Source: Dongia_A sp039808885
GTDB taxonomy: Bacteria > Pseudomonadota > Alphaproteobacteria > Dongiales > Dongiaceae
DNA: 64,000 nt
Direction: 5' to 3'
Assembly: GCA_039808885.1 (NCBI GenBank)
Contig: JBDHTX010000008.1
Location: forward strand, 91,279-155,278
Under the pieces are notes generated by a model, which was given only the letters and a program-made list of their open reading frames with translations, was not told where the DNA came from and did not search any database. This document shows, piece after piece, positions 32,040 through 41,726 of the stretch. A program made the translations under genes and the position numbers. Every line of letters begins with the position of its first letter. Position 1 is the stretch's first letter.

Positions 32040-33470
32040 CTAGCCCAGCACGCTCGCGAATTTCGTATTCAGATACGGCTCGATCGCCTCGCTGCCGCCC
32101 TCGGAGCCGAAGCCGGAATCCTTCACCCCGCCGAACGGCACTTCCGGCAGCGCCAGGCCGTAATGATTGACCGAGACCATGCCGGATTCGATGCCGGCGA
32201 TGGCGGCCTGGGTCCGCGATTGGGAGCGGGTGAAGACATAGGCGGCGAGGCCATAGGGCAGCCGGTTCGCCTCCGCCATCGCCTCCTCGTGCTCGGCGAA
32301 GGGGGCGATCAGCGCCACCGGGCCGAACGGCTCCTCGTTCATCGCCCGCGCTGTGACCGGCACGTCGGCGAGCACCGTCGGCTCGAAGAAATAGCCGCGA
32401 TTGCCGATGCGGTTGCCGCCGGTGGTCAGCTTGGCGCCGCGCTGCACGGCATCCTGGATCATGCCTTCCAGCGCCGGGATGCGCCGGGCATTGGCGAGCG
32501 GCCCCATCTCGCTCGCCGCATCCTGGCCGTTACCCACCTTCACCGCCTGCGCCGCCGCGGTGAACTTGTCGACGAAGCCGTCATAGAGCTTGCGCTGCAC
32601 CAGGAAGCGGGTCGGCGCCACGCAGATCTGCCCGGCATTGCGGAACTTGGCAGCGCTCATGCGCGTCACCGCCGCGTCGAGATCGGCGTCGTCATAGACG
32701 ATGACCGGCGCATGGCCGCCGAGCTCCATGGTGACGCGCTTCATGTGCTGGCCGGCCAGCGCGGCGAGCTGCTTGCCCACGGCCGTCGAGCCGGTGAAGG
32801 AGATCTTGCGGATCACCGGATGCGGAATGAGATAGGATGAGATTTCCGCCGGCACGCCATAGACCAGGTTGACGGCGCCCGCCGGCACGCCGGCGTCGAG
32901 GAAGCAGCGCACCAGCTCGGCCGGCGCCGCCGGCGTTTCCTCCGGCGCCTTCAGGATGATCGAGCAGCCGGCGGCCAAAGCGGCGGAGATCTTGCGCACC
33001 GCCTGGTTGATCGGGAAGTTCCAGGGCGAGAAGGCGGCGACGGGGCCCACCGGCTCCCTCACCACCAGCTGCTGCACGTTGGGCGCGCGCGCGGGCACCA
33101 CGCGGCCATAGGCGCGGCGTCCCTCTTCCGCCATCCACTCGATGATGTCGGCGCCGACGCCAGTCTCGAGCCGCGCCTGGGCCAGCGGCTTGCCCTGCTC
33201 CTGCGTCATCAGCTGGGCGATTGTCTCCAGACGCTCGCGCAGCAGCTCGGCGGCGCGGCGCATCACCTTCGCGCGCTCATAGGCCGAGACCTGGCGCCAG
33301 GCGGCGAAGCCGCGCGCCGCAGCTTCGAGCGCCGCGTCGAGATCGGCGCGGCCGGCCTGGGCCAAGCTGCCGATCTTCTCCTCGGTCGCCGGATTCAGCA
33401 CCGGGATGGTGCGGCCATCCGCGGCCTTGGTCCATTTGCCGTCGATGCAAAGCAGGACATCGGGATACAT
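32040..33470 (-). CDS. NAD(P)-dependent aldehyde dehydrogenase (GabD-like)
   Basis: This 476-residue ALDH has FSPWNFPINQAVRKI, the Rossmann GS in SFTGSTAVGKQ, the Glu in TMELGGHAP and the Cys in RNAGQICVAPTRF. Close to succinate-semialdehyde dehydrogenases in pattern. GGAGTTCCCGC precedes the ATG at 33470. It is the last gene of the long minus-strand operon, 16 bases after the dipeptide-type transporter ATPase gene, so its substrate is probably a semialdehyde from the imported compound rather than a beta-oxidation intermediate. Confidence 0.88.
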   Translation of the reverse strand: MYPDVLLCIDGKWTKAADGRTIPVLNPATEEKIGSLAQAGRADLDAALEAAARGFAAWRQVSAYERAKVMRRAAELLRERLETIAQLMTQEQGKPLAQARLETGVGADIIEWMAEEGRRAYGRVVPARAPNVQQLVVREPVGPVAAFSPWNFPINQAVRKISAALAAGCSIILKAPEETPAAPAELVRCFLDAGVPAGAVNLVYGVPAEISSYLIPHPVIRKISFTGSTAVGKQLAALAGQHMKRVTMELGGHAPVIVYDDADLDAAVTRMSAAKFRNAGQICVAPTRFLVQRKLYDGFVDKFTAAAQAVKVGNGQDAASEMGPLANARRIPALEGMIQDAVQRGAKLTTGGNRIGNRGYFFEPTVLADVPVTARAMNEEPFGPVALIAPFAEHEEAMAEANRLPYGLAAYVFTRSQSRTQAAIAGIESGMVSVNHYGLALPEVPFGGVKDSGFGSEGGSEAIEPYLNTKFASVLG

Positions 33471-33486
33471 GCGGGAACTCCGGAAT

Positions 33487-34458
33487 TCAGTCGTTCGGGA
33501 AATGGCAGGCGAAGGAATGCAGGCCGTCCGGCGCGCCGAGGGCCGGCTCGGTCGCGGCGCAGATCTCGCCGGCCTTCCAGCAACGGGTGCGGAAGCGGCA
33601 GCCGCTCGGCGGATCGGCCGGGTTCGGCACGTCGCCCTTGAGGATGATGCGCTTCTTCGCCCGCCGCGCCTTGGGCGAGGAGACGGCGGAGAGCAGCGCC
33701 CGCGTATAGGGATGCGTCGGGCGGGCATAGAGCTCGTCGCGCGGCGCCAGCTCGACGATCTTGCCCAGATACATGACGGCGACGCGGTCGCAGAGATGCC
33801 GCACCACGGAGAGGTCGTGCGAGATGAACAGGCACGCGAGGTTGAACTTCTCCTGCAGCTCCTTCAGCAGGTTCAGCACGCCGGCCTGGATGCTGACGTC
33901 GAGGGCGGAGACCGGCTCGTCCAGCACCAGCAGCTCCGGTTCCACCGCCAGCGCCCGGGCGATGCCGATGCGCTGCCGCTGGCCGCCGGACAGCTCGTGC
34001 GGATAGCGCCCGGCGTAGTCCGCATCGAGCTTCACCACGTCCAGGAGCTCCCGGACCCGGGCCGATTTCGCCGCCTCGGAAAGCTCCAGCAGGCGCAGCG
34101 GCTCGGCGATGATGTCGCCCACCTTCATGCGCGGATGCAGCGAGGCATAGGGGTCCTGGAACACCATCTGGATATGGCGCCGCAAGGGCTGCATCTCCGT
34201 GCGCGAGAGCTTCGCGATGTCGCGATCCTGGAAGCGGATCTCCCCGGCGCTGGGCTCCAGCAGGCGGGTGACGCAGCGGCCGAGGGTCGACTTGCCGCAG
34301 CCGGATTCGCCGACCAGGCCCAGCGTCTCGCCGCGGGCGATGTCGAAGCTGACGCCGGAGACCGCCTGCACATGGCCGATGGTGCGCTCCAGGATGATTC
34401 CCGACTTGATTGGGAAGGTCTTCACCAGGTCGCGCACCTGGAGGATGGGCGCGCTCAT
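33487..34458 (-). CDS. Dipeptide/oligopeptide-type ABC transporter ATP-binding protein (DppF-like)
   Basis: This 323-residue ATPase has Walker A GESGCGKS, signature LSGGQRQRIGIARAL, Walker B LLVLDEPVSALD and the C-terminal oligo_HPY region (PTHPYTRALLSAV), with cysteines in SGCRFRTRCWKAGEIC that may bind an iron-sulfur cluster as in OppF/DppD relatives. The ATG overlaps the stop of the partner ATPase. One of two ATPases of the importer. Confidence 0.92.
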   Translation of the reverse strand: MSAPILQVRDLVKTFPIKSGIILERTIGHVQAVSGVSFDIARGETLGLVGESGCGKSTLGRCVTRLLEPSAGEIRFQDRDIAKLSRTEMQPLRRHIQMVFQDPYASLHPRMKVGDIIAEPLRLLELSEAAKSARVRELLDVVKLDADYAGRYPHELSGGQRQRIGIARALAVEPELLVLDEPVSALDVSIQAGVLNLLKELQEKFNLACLFISHDLSVVRHLCDRVAVMYLGKIVELAPRDELYARPTHPYTRALLSAVSSPKARRAKKRIILKGDVPNPADPPSGCRFRTRCWKAGEICAATEPALGAPDGLHSFACHFPND

Positions 34459-35444
34459 GCCACGCCCTCCGCCTTCAGGGACGGGATAGCGGTCTCGGCG
34501 AAATGGCAGGCGGCAATCGCGCCCCCCGCGACCGGACGCAGCAACGGCTCCTCGCGCCGGCAGATCTCCTGGGCATGGACGCAGCGCGGATGGAAACGGC
34601 AGGCCTGCGGCCGCGCCGCCAGCGACGGCAGGCTGCCGGGAATGGCCACCAGCCTCTCCACATTGCGGTCGATCTGCGGCAGCGAGGCGAGCAGGCCGTG
34701 GGTATAGGGATGATGCGGCGCGTCGAACACCGCATCGACGCCGCCGCGCTCGACGATGCGCCCGGCATACATGATGGCGACCTCGTCGGCGATGTCGCCG
34801 ACCACGCCGAGATCGTGGCTGATCAGCATCAGGCCCATGTGCCGTTCCGCCTGCAGCCGCTGCAGCAGCTCCATGATCTGCGCCTGCACCGTCACGTCCA
34901 GCGCGGTGGTCGGCTCGTCGGCGATCAGCAGCTCGGGGTCGTTGGCCATGGCGATGGCGATCATCACCCGCTGGCGCATTCCGCCCGAAAGCTCGTGCGG
35001 ATATTGCAGCAGCCGGCGGTCGGGGAACGGGATCGCCACCAGGCGCAGCAGGTCGAGGGCGCGCGCCTGGCGCGCCTCGCGCCGTATCCGCGGATTGTGG
35101 ATGGCGATGGCCTCGCCCAGCTGCTCGCCCACCGTCATGACCGGATTGAGCGAGGTCATCGGGTCCTGAAAGATCATTGCCATGCGCTTGCCGCGCAGCG
35201 CCGTCAGCGCCGCTTGCGGCTTGCCCACCAGTTCCTCGCCCAGGAGCCGGATCGAGCCGCTGACCCGCACATGCTCGGGCAGCAGGCCCATGATGGCGAG
35301 CATGGTGATGCTCTTGCCGCAGCCGGATTCGCCGACCAGGCCCAGCGTCCGGCCCTTGCCCAGCGCAAGATCGACGCCGCGCACCACCTCCAGCGCGCCG
35401 ATCTGGATGCCGAGGTCGCGGATCTCCAGCAGCGGCGCGGTCAT
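34455..35444 (-). CDS. Dipeptide/oligopeptide-type ABC transporter ATP-binding protein (DppD-like)
   Basis: This 329-residue ATPase has Walker A GESGCGKS, signature LSGGMRQRVMIAIAM, Walker B LLIADEPTTALDVTVQ, C-terminal oligo_HPY (PHHPYTHGLLASLP) and Cys-rich RPQACRFHPRCVHAQEIC. It overlaps both neighbours by ATGA. It pairs with the DppF-like protein on the membrane subunits. Confidence 0.92.
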   Translation of the reverse strand: MTAPLLEIRDLGIQIGALEVVRGVDLALGKGRTLGLVGESGCGKSITMLAIMGLLPEHVRVSGSIRLLGEELVGKPQAALTALRGKRMAMIFQDPMTSLNPVMTVGEQLGEAIAIHNPRIRREARQARALDLLRLVAIPFPDRRLLQYPHELSGGMRQRVMIAIAMANDPELLIADEPTTALDVTVQAQIMELLQRLQAERHMGLMLISHDLGVVGDIADEVAIMYAGRIVERGGVDAVFDAPHHPYTHGLLASLPQIDRNVERLVAIPGSLPSLAARPQACRFHPRCVHAQEICRREEPLLRPVAGGAIAACHFAETAIPSLKAEGVA

Positions 35445-36289
35445 TTCGACCTCGGGTCCAGCAGGTCGCGCAGGCCGTCGCCGAGGAAGTTGAAGCCCAG
35501 CACCACCGAGAGGATGGCAACGCCCGGCCCGGCGCAGATCCACCACTGATAGAAATGGATGGCGCCCTCCGAAATCATCGAGCCCCATTCCGGTGTCGGC
35601 GGCGAGGCGCCGAGGCCGATGAAGGAGAGCGAGGCGGTCAGCAGCACCACCTGGCCGAAATCCATGGTGGCGTTGATCAGGATCGGGCTCCAGCTCAAGG
35701 GCAGGATGTGCTTCAGCAGCGTGCGGCTGTGGCTCGCCCCCGCGGCAACCGCCGCCTCGACATGCTCGCGCGACTTCACGCTCAGCACCTGGCCGCGCAT
35801 GAGGCGGGCATAGACCGGCCACCAGACGATGATCATGGCGATGGCGGCGTTCTCCAGCCCCGGACCGAGCGAGGCGGTGACCGCCATGGCCAGCAGGATC
35901 GGCGGGAAGGAGAGCGTGATGTCGACCAGGCGCATCAGCGCGCCGTCGACTAGGCCGCCGACATAGCCGGCGACGGCGCCGATGGCCGAGCCGATCGCGA
36001 CGGCGAAGACGATGACGGCCGAGGACATCATCAGCGAGAAGCGCGCGCCATGCAGCGTGCGCGAGAGCACGTCGCGGCCCAGCGCGTCGGTGCCGAACCA
36101 ATGCGCCCAGCCGGGCGGCTGCAGCCGCTTCGCCACCATGTCGATCGGATTGTCGATCGGCCAGAGATCGACGCTGACGCAGGTGGCGAGCCAGAAGACG
36201 ATGATCCCGATGCCGACCAGGACCGGCAGCTTCAGCCAGCGCGGCCATTCCCGCCGCCGCGCACCCGTCATGGCCGCCTGGTCCGCCAT
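35441..36289 (-). CDS. Dipeptide/oligopeptide-type ABC transporter permease (DppC-like)
   Basis: This 282-residue inner-membrane protein has a cytoplasmic N-terminus, a first helix near LPVLVGIGIIVFWLATCVSV, then the conserved HWFGTDALGRDVLSRTLHGARFSL segment and the EAA-like loop EAAVAAGASHSRTLLKHILP. It is of the expected length for DppC. Overlaps DppB-like and DppD-like genes by ATGA on each side. Confidence 0.92.
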   Translation of the reverse strand: MADQAAMTGARRREWPRWLKLPVLVGIGIIVFWLATCVSVDLWPIDNPIDMVAKRLQPPGWAHWFGTDALGRDVLSRTLHGARFSLMMSSAVIVFAVAIGSAIGAVAGYVGGLVDGALMRLVDITLSFPPILLAMAVTASLGPGLENAAIAMIIVWWPVYARLMRGQVLSVKSREHVEAAVAAGASHSRTLLKHILPLSWSPILINATMDFGQVVLLTASLSFIGLGASPPTPEWGSMISEGAIHFYQWWICAGPGVAILSVVLGFNFLGDGLRDLLDPRSK

Positions 36290-37302
36290 CAGCCGAGCCG
36301 GATGCGCGGATCGGCGAAGGCATAGGCAATGTCCGTCGCCAGGTTGGTGAGCAGGAAGGCGCCGCCGCCGACGATGGTGACGCCCATGATCGCCGGGTAG
36401 TCCAGGCTGCGCGCGGCATCAACCGCGTAGGAGCCGATCCCGGTCCAGGAGAAGATCGCCTCGGTCAGCACCGCGCCGGTGATCAGATAGGCGAAGGTGA
36501 AGCCGATGATGGTGAGGGTCGGCACCAGGGCGTTGCGCAGGGCATGGTTCAGCAGCACGCGCACCTCGCCCGCCCCGCGCGCCCGCGCGGCGGTGATGTA
36601 GTCCTGGTTCAGCACGTCGAGCATGGAGGCGCGCACCAGGCGCGAGACGATGCCCATGACCGTCCAGCCCAGCACCAGGGCCGGCAGGATCAGGTGGTGC
36701 AGGGCGTCCCAGAACAGGTCCATGTTGCCGGTCAGCAGCGCGTCGAGGGTGAGGAACCCGGTGCCGCCCGCCGGCGGGCTCATCCGCGCGTCGAGCCGCC
36801 CCGGCCCGGGCAGCCAGCCAAGCACGACCGAGAAGATATAGAGCAGGATCAGGCCGGACCAGAAAACCGGCGTCGAGGAGCCGATCAGCGCCCAGAGCCG
36901 GGCGCCATGGTCGATGGCGCGGTCGCGGAACCTGGCCGCCAGCACGCCAAGGGTGATGCCCGTGGTGCTGCCGAGGATCATCGCGGCGATGACCAGCTCC
37001 AGCGTCGCCGGCAGCCGCTCCAGCAGATCCTGCGCCACCGGCTGCTTGGTGCGGAAAGAGGTGCCGAGATCGCCGGTCAGCAGGTTTCCGATATAGATGA
37101 CGTATTGCTCGGCCAGGCTCTTGTCGAGGCCCCAGCGCGCCTTGGCCGCCGCCACCACCTCTTCGTTGTCCATCTGCCGCTCGCTGACGATGGCGGAGAG
37201 CGGATCACCCTGGGTGGCGTGGGAGATCAGGAAAGCAAGGCTGACGATGCCGAGCAGCAGCAGCGGAAGCGATAGCAATCGTCGCACGATGTATCGGGTC
37301 AT
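36289..37302 (-). CDS. Dipeptide/oligopeptide-type ABC transporter permease (DppB-like)
   Basis: This 337-residue inner-membrane protein has the N-terminal helix RYIVRRLLSLPLLLLGIVSL, the DppB-typical VSERQMDNEEV... and LGTSFRTKQPVAQDLLERLPATLEL, and the EAA loop AARARGAGEVRVLLNHALRNALVP. About six helices. It follows the binding-protein gene by 39 bases and is coupled to the next permease. Confidence 0.92.
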   Translation of the reverse strand: MTRYIVRRLLSLPLLLLGIVSLAFLISHATQGDPLSAIVSERQMDNEEVVAAAKARWGLDKSLAEQYVIYIGNLLTGDLGTSFRTKQPVAQDLLERLPATLELVIAAMILGSTTGITLGVLAARFRDRAIDHGARLWALIGSSTPVFWSGLILLYIFSVVLGWLPGPGRLDARMSPPAGGTGFLTLDALLTGNMDLFWDALHHLILPALVLGWTVMGIVSRLVRASMLDVLNQDYITAARARGAGEVRVLLNHALRNALVPTLTIIGFTFAYLITGAVLTEAIFSWTGIGSYAVDAARSLDYPAIMGVTIVGGGAFLLTNLATDIAYAFADPRIRLG

Positions 37303-37341
37303 TCTTCCGCCGTGTTGCGCGCATCGTCAGCCTTCATTGTG

Positions 37342-38946
37342 CTATTGCAGCGCCAGCTCGTCCATCGGCAGGTTGCAGCAGGCGCTGTAGCGCAAGCCGG
37401 TCACCTTCTTGCTGCTGGCGAGGACCAGGTTCGGGCTGACCACCGGGATGATGATCCGGTCGTCGATCATGCCCTGGGCCAGTTCGTGATAGGCCTTTTC
37501 CTTGTCATCGCCGCCGGACGCCAGCGCCTTCTTCAGCAGGTCGGCGGTCGCCGGGTTGAGGATGCTGGGGTCGTTCTTGCCGCCGGCCCGGTTGAACCAG
37601 GGCGTGCCCTCCATCATGCCGAAGAACTGCACGTATTGGGCGCTGCCGTAATAGTCCGGGGCATAGAAGCCGACGGTCAGCGGGATGCCGTCGCCGCGCA
37701 CGTGATCGCGCCAGACGGTGAATTCCTGCGGCGTCAGGTTGACCTTGATGCCGACCTTGGCCAGGTCCTGCTGGACCTTCTGGCTGAGGAGCGACATGTC
37801 GACGCCGTAGGAGTTCATGTTCGGGAACTCCGAGTTGATCTCGAAGCCGTCGGGGACGCCGGCCTTGGCCAGCAACTCCTTTGCCTTGGCAAGATCCTGC
37901 TTCGGCTCCGGCAGGCCCGACGTGCCCGGGAAGCCGTTCGGGATCGGCGTCGGGGTCTTGGTGCCCTGGCCGCCGACGGTGAACTCGATGATCCCGTCAT
38001 AGTCGAGGGCGTAGCCGATCGCCTGGCGCACTTCCTTGGGCATCTTCGGAGCGCCCTTGGCGCCCGGCGAGATGGCGACATAGAGGAAGTTGTAGGACGG
38101 GATCGTCTCGATGTTGAGATTGTCCGTCTTCAGCGTCTTCGCCGTGTCCGGGTCGATCTGCATGGCGATGTCGGCGTTGCCGCTCTCCAGCAGCTGGGCC
38201 TGGGTCACCGCGTCCTTGGTGTGCTTGATGACGATGTCGGAGATGGCGACCTTGGTGCGCTTGTATTCCGGGTTGGCCTTGAAGCGCAGCTCGTCATCCG
38301 GCTTGTAGTTGGCCAGCATGTAGGGGCCGCTGCCGGCGGAATTGGTCAGGAACCAGGTCTCGGCCTTGTCCGCGGTCTCCGCGTCCTCGGCATTGGTCCC
38401 GCCATTGCTCGCGACCACGTCGCTGTTGAGGACGCCAGTATAGGGCGCGCTCAGGATGTTGAGGAATTCCGAGCTCGGCCCGCCCAGGGTGATGACGACG
38501 GTGTGCGCGTCCGTGGCCTCGATGCTGGTGACGCCGTCCATCATGAAGGCGGGGCCGCCCTTGACGTTCTTCAGGCGCTCGAAGCTCCACTTCACGTCCT
38601 TGGCCTCGACCGGCGAGCCGTCGGAGAACTTGGCGTCGGGGTCGAGATGGAAGGTGAACTGGCTCTGGTCGGCATTCGCCTCCCAGCTCGTCGCCAGGCG
38701 CGGCGTCAGCGTGGCGTTGTCCTTGCCCAGGCCGACCAGCGTCTCGTAGACGTTGCTCATGAAGATCTGGCAGGTGTCGCAGAAGGCGCGCGCCGGATCG
38801 AGCGAGTTGATGTCGATGTCGCGGGCGATGACCAGCGCGTCATCCGCCGATGCGGTGCTGGGCAGCAGCGTGACGGCGGTGACGCCGGCATAGAGCGCCG
38901 CCGCGACCTTCAGACTCGCCCAGCCCAGGTGTTTGTATCGTCCCAT
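37342..38946 (-). CDS. Extracellular solute-binding protein, family 5
   Basis: This 534-residue SBP_bac_5 protein has a signal peptide (LKVAAALYAGVTAVTLLPSTASA) with the mature part beginning near DDALVIARDIDINSLDPARA. GDGIPL, SWEANADQSQFTFHLDPDAKF and the trailing PVVSPNLVLASSKKV fit the family. A Cys pair, FCDTCQIFMSN, near residue 57 is a typical feature of a subgroup. AGGAGGGGTTACC precedes the ATG. It binds peptides or, as often in this family, sugars, amines or opines. Confidence 0.9.
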   Translation of the reverse strand: MGRYKHLGWASLKVAAALYAGVTAVTLLPSTASADDALVIARDIDINSLDPARAFCDTCQIFMSNVYETLVGLGKDNATLTPRLATSWEANADQSQFTFHLDPDAKFSDGSPVEAKDVKWSFERLKNVKGGPAFMMDGVTSIEATDAHTVVITLGGPSSEFLNILSAPYTGVLNSDVVASNGGTNAEDAETADKAETWFLTNSAGSGPYMLANYKPDDELRFKANPEYKRTKVAISDIVIKHTKDAVTQAQLLESGNADIAMQIDPDTAKTLKTDNLNIETIPSYNFLYVAISPGAKGAPKMPKEVRQAIGYALDYDGIIEFTVGGQGTKTPTPIPNGFPGTSGLPEPKQDLAKAKELLAKAGVPDGFEINSEFPNMNSYGVDMSLLSQKVQQDLAKVGIKVNLTPQEFTVWRDHVRGDGIPLTVGFYAPDYYGSAQYVQFFGMMEGTPWFNRAGGKNDPSILNPATADLLKKALASGGDDKEKAYHELAQGMIDDRIIIPVVSPNLVLASSKKVTGLRYSACCNLPMDELALQ

Positions 38947-39004
38947 GGTAACCCCTCCTCCGTGTTTGGCCTGACGGCCGTTCGTTGTTGTACGCGTGAT
39001 CGGC

Positions 39005-40084
39005 TCAGCTTCTCCCCGCTGAGGACAGGAACGCCTTGGCCTTCTTGGCGATGCCGGCGGCGTCGAGCTTGTAATGCGCATAAAGCGCGGCCGGCGGCCC
39101 CACCGGCACGAACTGGTCGGGGATGCCGTGGCGCAGGAACGGCACCCGCTCCTCGTCCACCAGCACTTCGGCTACGGCGCTGCCGAGGCCGCCGGTGACG
39201 TTGTGCTCTTCCACCGTCATCACCGCGCCGGTCTCGCGCGCCGCCTTGCGGATGGCGGCGGCGTCGATCGGCTTGATCGTGTGCATGTCGATGATGCGGG
39301 CCTGGATGCCCTGCCTGGCCAGCAGCTCGGCGGCATCCAGCGAGGCGCGCACCTCCGACCCGCAGGCGATGATGGCGAGGTCGTTGCCCTTGCGGAGCGT
39401 CGCCGCCTTGCCGATGCGGAAATCCTTCGGCACTTGGCGGTAGACCTCCGGATCGCGGCCCCGGCCCAGGCGGATATACATGGCGCCAGGGTGCTCGACC
39501 GAGGCGCGCAGCACGGCGCGCAGGTGGTTGGCGTCGGTGGCGCAGACCACCGTCAGATCGGCGATGGTGCGGGTGATGGAGAGGTCCTCCAGCGCGTGGT
39601 GGCTGGTGCCGTAGAAGCCCATCGACATGCCGGAATGGTGGCCGATCAGGCGCACCTTCATGCCGGTATAGGCGCAATCGGTCTTGGCCTGCTCGGCGCC
39701 CAGGATGACGCAGAAGGAGGCGAAGGTGGCGGCGTAGGTGACCATGCCGCAGGACGCCATGCCGGCGGCGATGGTCATCATGTTGCGCTCGGCGATGCCG
39801 AGGTTGAAGAAGCGCTCCGGGTGCCGGGCGCGAAAATCGTTGGTGCGGTTGGCATTGGCGAGGTCGGCGGTCAGCACGACGATGCGCGGGTCCTTGTCGG
39901 CGATGTCGGCCAGTTCCTCGCCCAGCACGAAGGCGGGCAGCACCTTGTTCGGCGTGCCGATGAGCGAGCGCGCGTCCTTCAGCCCCTCGGGCTTCAGTTT
40001 CGCATCGCCGCCGGCGGTGCCGCGGAAGATCGCGTCCTGGCCCTGGCTCTCGACGGCCTTCCGCACTTCAGCGCGCCTTGCCAT
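39005..40084 (-). CDS. Transketolase, C-terminal subunit (split form)
   Basis: This 359-residue protein carries the pyrimidine-binding and C-terminal domains of transketolase: VLTADLANANRTNDFRARHPERFFNLGIAERNMMTIAAGMA includes the activating Glu, and ADLTVVCATDANHL and MTVEEHNVTGGLGSA follow. Start ATG 40084 overlaps the N-terminal subunit gene by 17 bases. Split transketolases in catabolic operons include the apulose-4-phosphate transketolase AptAB; here the ketose donor is unknown. Works with the product of the gene above it. Confidence 0.9.
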   Translation of the reverse strand: MARRAEVRKAVESQGQDAIFRGTAGGDAKLKPEGLKDARSLIGTPNKVLPAFVLGEELADIADKDPRIVVLTADLANANRTNDFRARHPERFFNLGIAERNMMTIAAGMASCGMVTYAATFASFCVILGAEQAKTDCAYTGMKVRLIGHHSGMSMGFYGTSHHALEDLSITRTIADLTVVCATDANHLRAVLRASVEHPGAMYIRLGRGRDPEVYRQVPKDFRIGKAATLRKGNDLAIIACGSEVRASLDAAELLARQGIQARIIDMHTIKPIDAAAIRKAARETGAVMTVEEHNVTGGLGSAVAEVLVDEERVPFLRHGIPDQFVPVGPPAALYAHYKLDAAGIAKKAKAFLSSAGRS

Positions 40085-40988
40085 TCTTCTTCTCCGTTTT
40101 GGCCGGCGCCCCGGCATTTGACTTGGCGAGCGGCTGCAGGCCGGCGCGGATCTCGGCGACGGCGTCGTCGTAGTCCTCGCCCGCCAGATTGGCGACGTGC
40201 CATTGCAGCGACAATTCCATGCGCTTCACGCCGCGGCCCTTGATGGTGTCGGCGACGATCAGCTGCGGCTTGCCGGTGCCGGCCGGCGGCAGCTTGCCCA
40301 GCGCCTCCAGGATCGCGTCGAAGTCATGGCCGTCGATGCGCTGGGTCTCCCAACCGAAGGCGGCGAAGCGCCCGTCGATCGGCTCGACGCCCATCACCGC
40401 CTCGGTCTGGCCGTCGATGCAGAGCTGGTTGCGGTCGACGATGGCGACCAGGCCCTGCAGCTTGAAATGGCTGGCGGACATGGCGGCTTCCCAGATCTGG
40501 CCCTCGGCCAGCTCGCCGTCGCCCAGCATGCAATAGGTGCGGAAGCTGCGCTTCTGCATCCGCCCCGCCAGCGCCATGCCGACGGCCACGGACAGGCCGT
40601 GGCCCAGGGAGCCCGAGGAGAAGTCGATGCCCGGGATGTGCTTCATGTTCGGATGGTCGCCGAAATGGCTGCCGAGCCGGGTGAAGTCGTCCAGCTCGCT
40701 CATCGGGTAATAGCCGAGATCGGCGAGGATCGGATAAAGGCCGATCGCCGCATGGCCCTTGCTCAGCACGAAGCGGTCGCGGTCCGGCCAGCTCGGGTCC
40801 TTCGGGTCGAGGCGCAGATGCGCATAGTAGAGCGCCGCGAACAGCTCGGCCGCCGAGAAGGTCGAGGAGTAGTGCCCGGCGCCGCAGATGCGCGCCAGCC
40901 GCAGGGTCTCCAGCCGCACGAACATGGCGCGGTCGGCGAGATGCTCGCGCGAGAGATTGTGGCCGCGCTTGCCGCGGATCGCGTTCAT
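40068..40988 (-). CDS. Transketolase, N-terminal thiamine-diphosphate subunit (split form)
   Basis: This 306-residue protein has the ThDP motif GDGELAEGQIWEAAMSASHFKLQGLVAIVDRNQ, the His residues in SKGHAAIGLYPIL and HIPGIDFSSGSLGHGLSVAVG. GGAGGCCGAGAA precedes the ATG, and the ATG overlaps the end of the GntR gene (ATGA). With the C-terminal subunit it makes a full transketolase that moves two-carbon units between sugar phosphates. Confidence 0.92.
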   Translation of the reverse strand: MNAIRGKRGHNLSREHLADRAMFVRLETLRLARICGAGHYSSTFSAAELFAALYYAHLRLDPKDPSWPDRDRFVLSKGHAAIGLYPILADLGYYPMSELDDFTRLGSHFGDHPNMKHIPGIDFSSGSLGHGLSVAVGMALAGRMQKRSFRTYCMLGDGELAEGQIWEAAMSASHFKLQGLVAIVDRNQLCIDGQTEAVMGVEPIDGRFAAFGWETQRIDGHDFDAILEALGKLPPAGTGKPQLIVADTIKGRGVKRMELSLQWHVANLAGEDYDDAVAEIRAGLQPLAKSNAGAPAKTEKKNGKAR

Positions 40989-41719
40989 TTCTCGGCCTCC
41001 GCCTCGCGCCGCTCCAGCTCCACCAGGAACTCGAGGAACTTGGCGCCGCCTTCGATCAGGTCGCCGCGCACGCCTTCGCACAGGGCCTCGGCGTCGCGCG
41101 CGCGCATCGCCCGCAGCATGTAGACATGCTGGTGCTCGCGGGCGTAGGTCGGATGGCCTTCCGGATAGAGGTAGTTCAGCATCGGGCCGTGCTGGATCCA
41201 CAGATTCTCGATCATGCCGATCAGCGCCGGCATCTTCGACAGGCGGTAGAGGCCGAAATGGAAGTCGAAATTGGCCCGCACGGCGGTCGCGTAGTCGCCC
41301 GCCGCCTCGGCCGCCACCAGCTTGGCGTGCAGGCGCTCCAGCAGGTCGATGTCGGCGTCGGTGATGTGCTCCAGCGCACGGCGCGCCGCCAGCGGCTGCA
41401 GCAGCAGGCGGATGTCGCGCCGTTCCTGGTACTCGGCCACGGAGAGCTTGCGCACGCGGTAATAGGAATGCGTCTTCGCCTCAACCGCGCCGTCGCGGAT
41501 CAGCTGGAAGATCGCTTCGCGCACCGGCGTCTCGCTGGTGCCGAAGGCCTGCGACAGCTCGCTGATGCGCAGGCGCTGATGCGGCTTGAAGATGCCGCGC
41601 ATCAGCCGGTCGCGCATCTGGTGGTAGACGCGGTCGGTGCGGCTCTTGCCGTCGACCTGCTCCAGCTTCAGGCCGGAGAGCGCCTGGTCGTCATCCATCG
41701 CGGCCAACAATGCGTTCAT
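40985..41719 (-). CDS. GntR-family (FadR subfamily) transcriptional regulator
   Basis: This 244-residue protein has a winged helix-turn-helix (RISELSQAFGTSETPVREAIFQLI, residues about 52-75) and an FCD helical ligand domain with the metal-binding pattern in NFDFHFGLYRLS and HxxxxxA near the end. It sits inside the operon it probably controls: stop overlaps the transketolase start, and the aminotransferase stop is 8 bases upstream. The likely binding site is the AT-rich segment 43009-43047 between the two divergent operons. Confidence 0.88.
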   Translation of the reverse strand: MNALLAAMDDDQALSGLKLEQVDGKSRTDRVYHQMRDRLMRGIFKPHQRLRISELSQAFGTSETPVREAIFQLIRDGAVEAKTHSYYRVRKLSVAEYQERRDIRLLLQPLAARRALEHITDADIDLLERLHAKLVAAEAAGDYATAVRANFDFHFGLYRLSKMPALIGMIENLWIQHGPMLNYLYPEGHPTYAREHQHVYMLRAMRARDAEALCEGVRGDLIEGGAKFLEFLVELERREAEAEK

Positions 41720-41726
41720 ATATGCC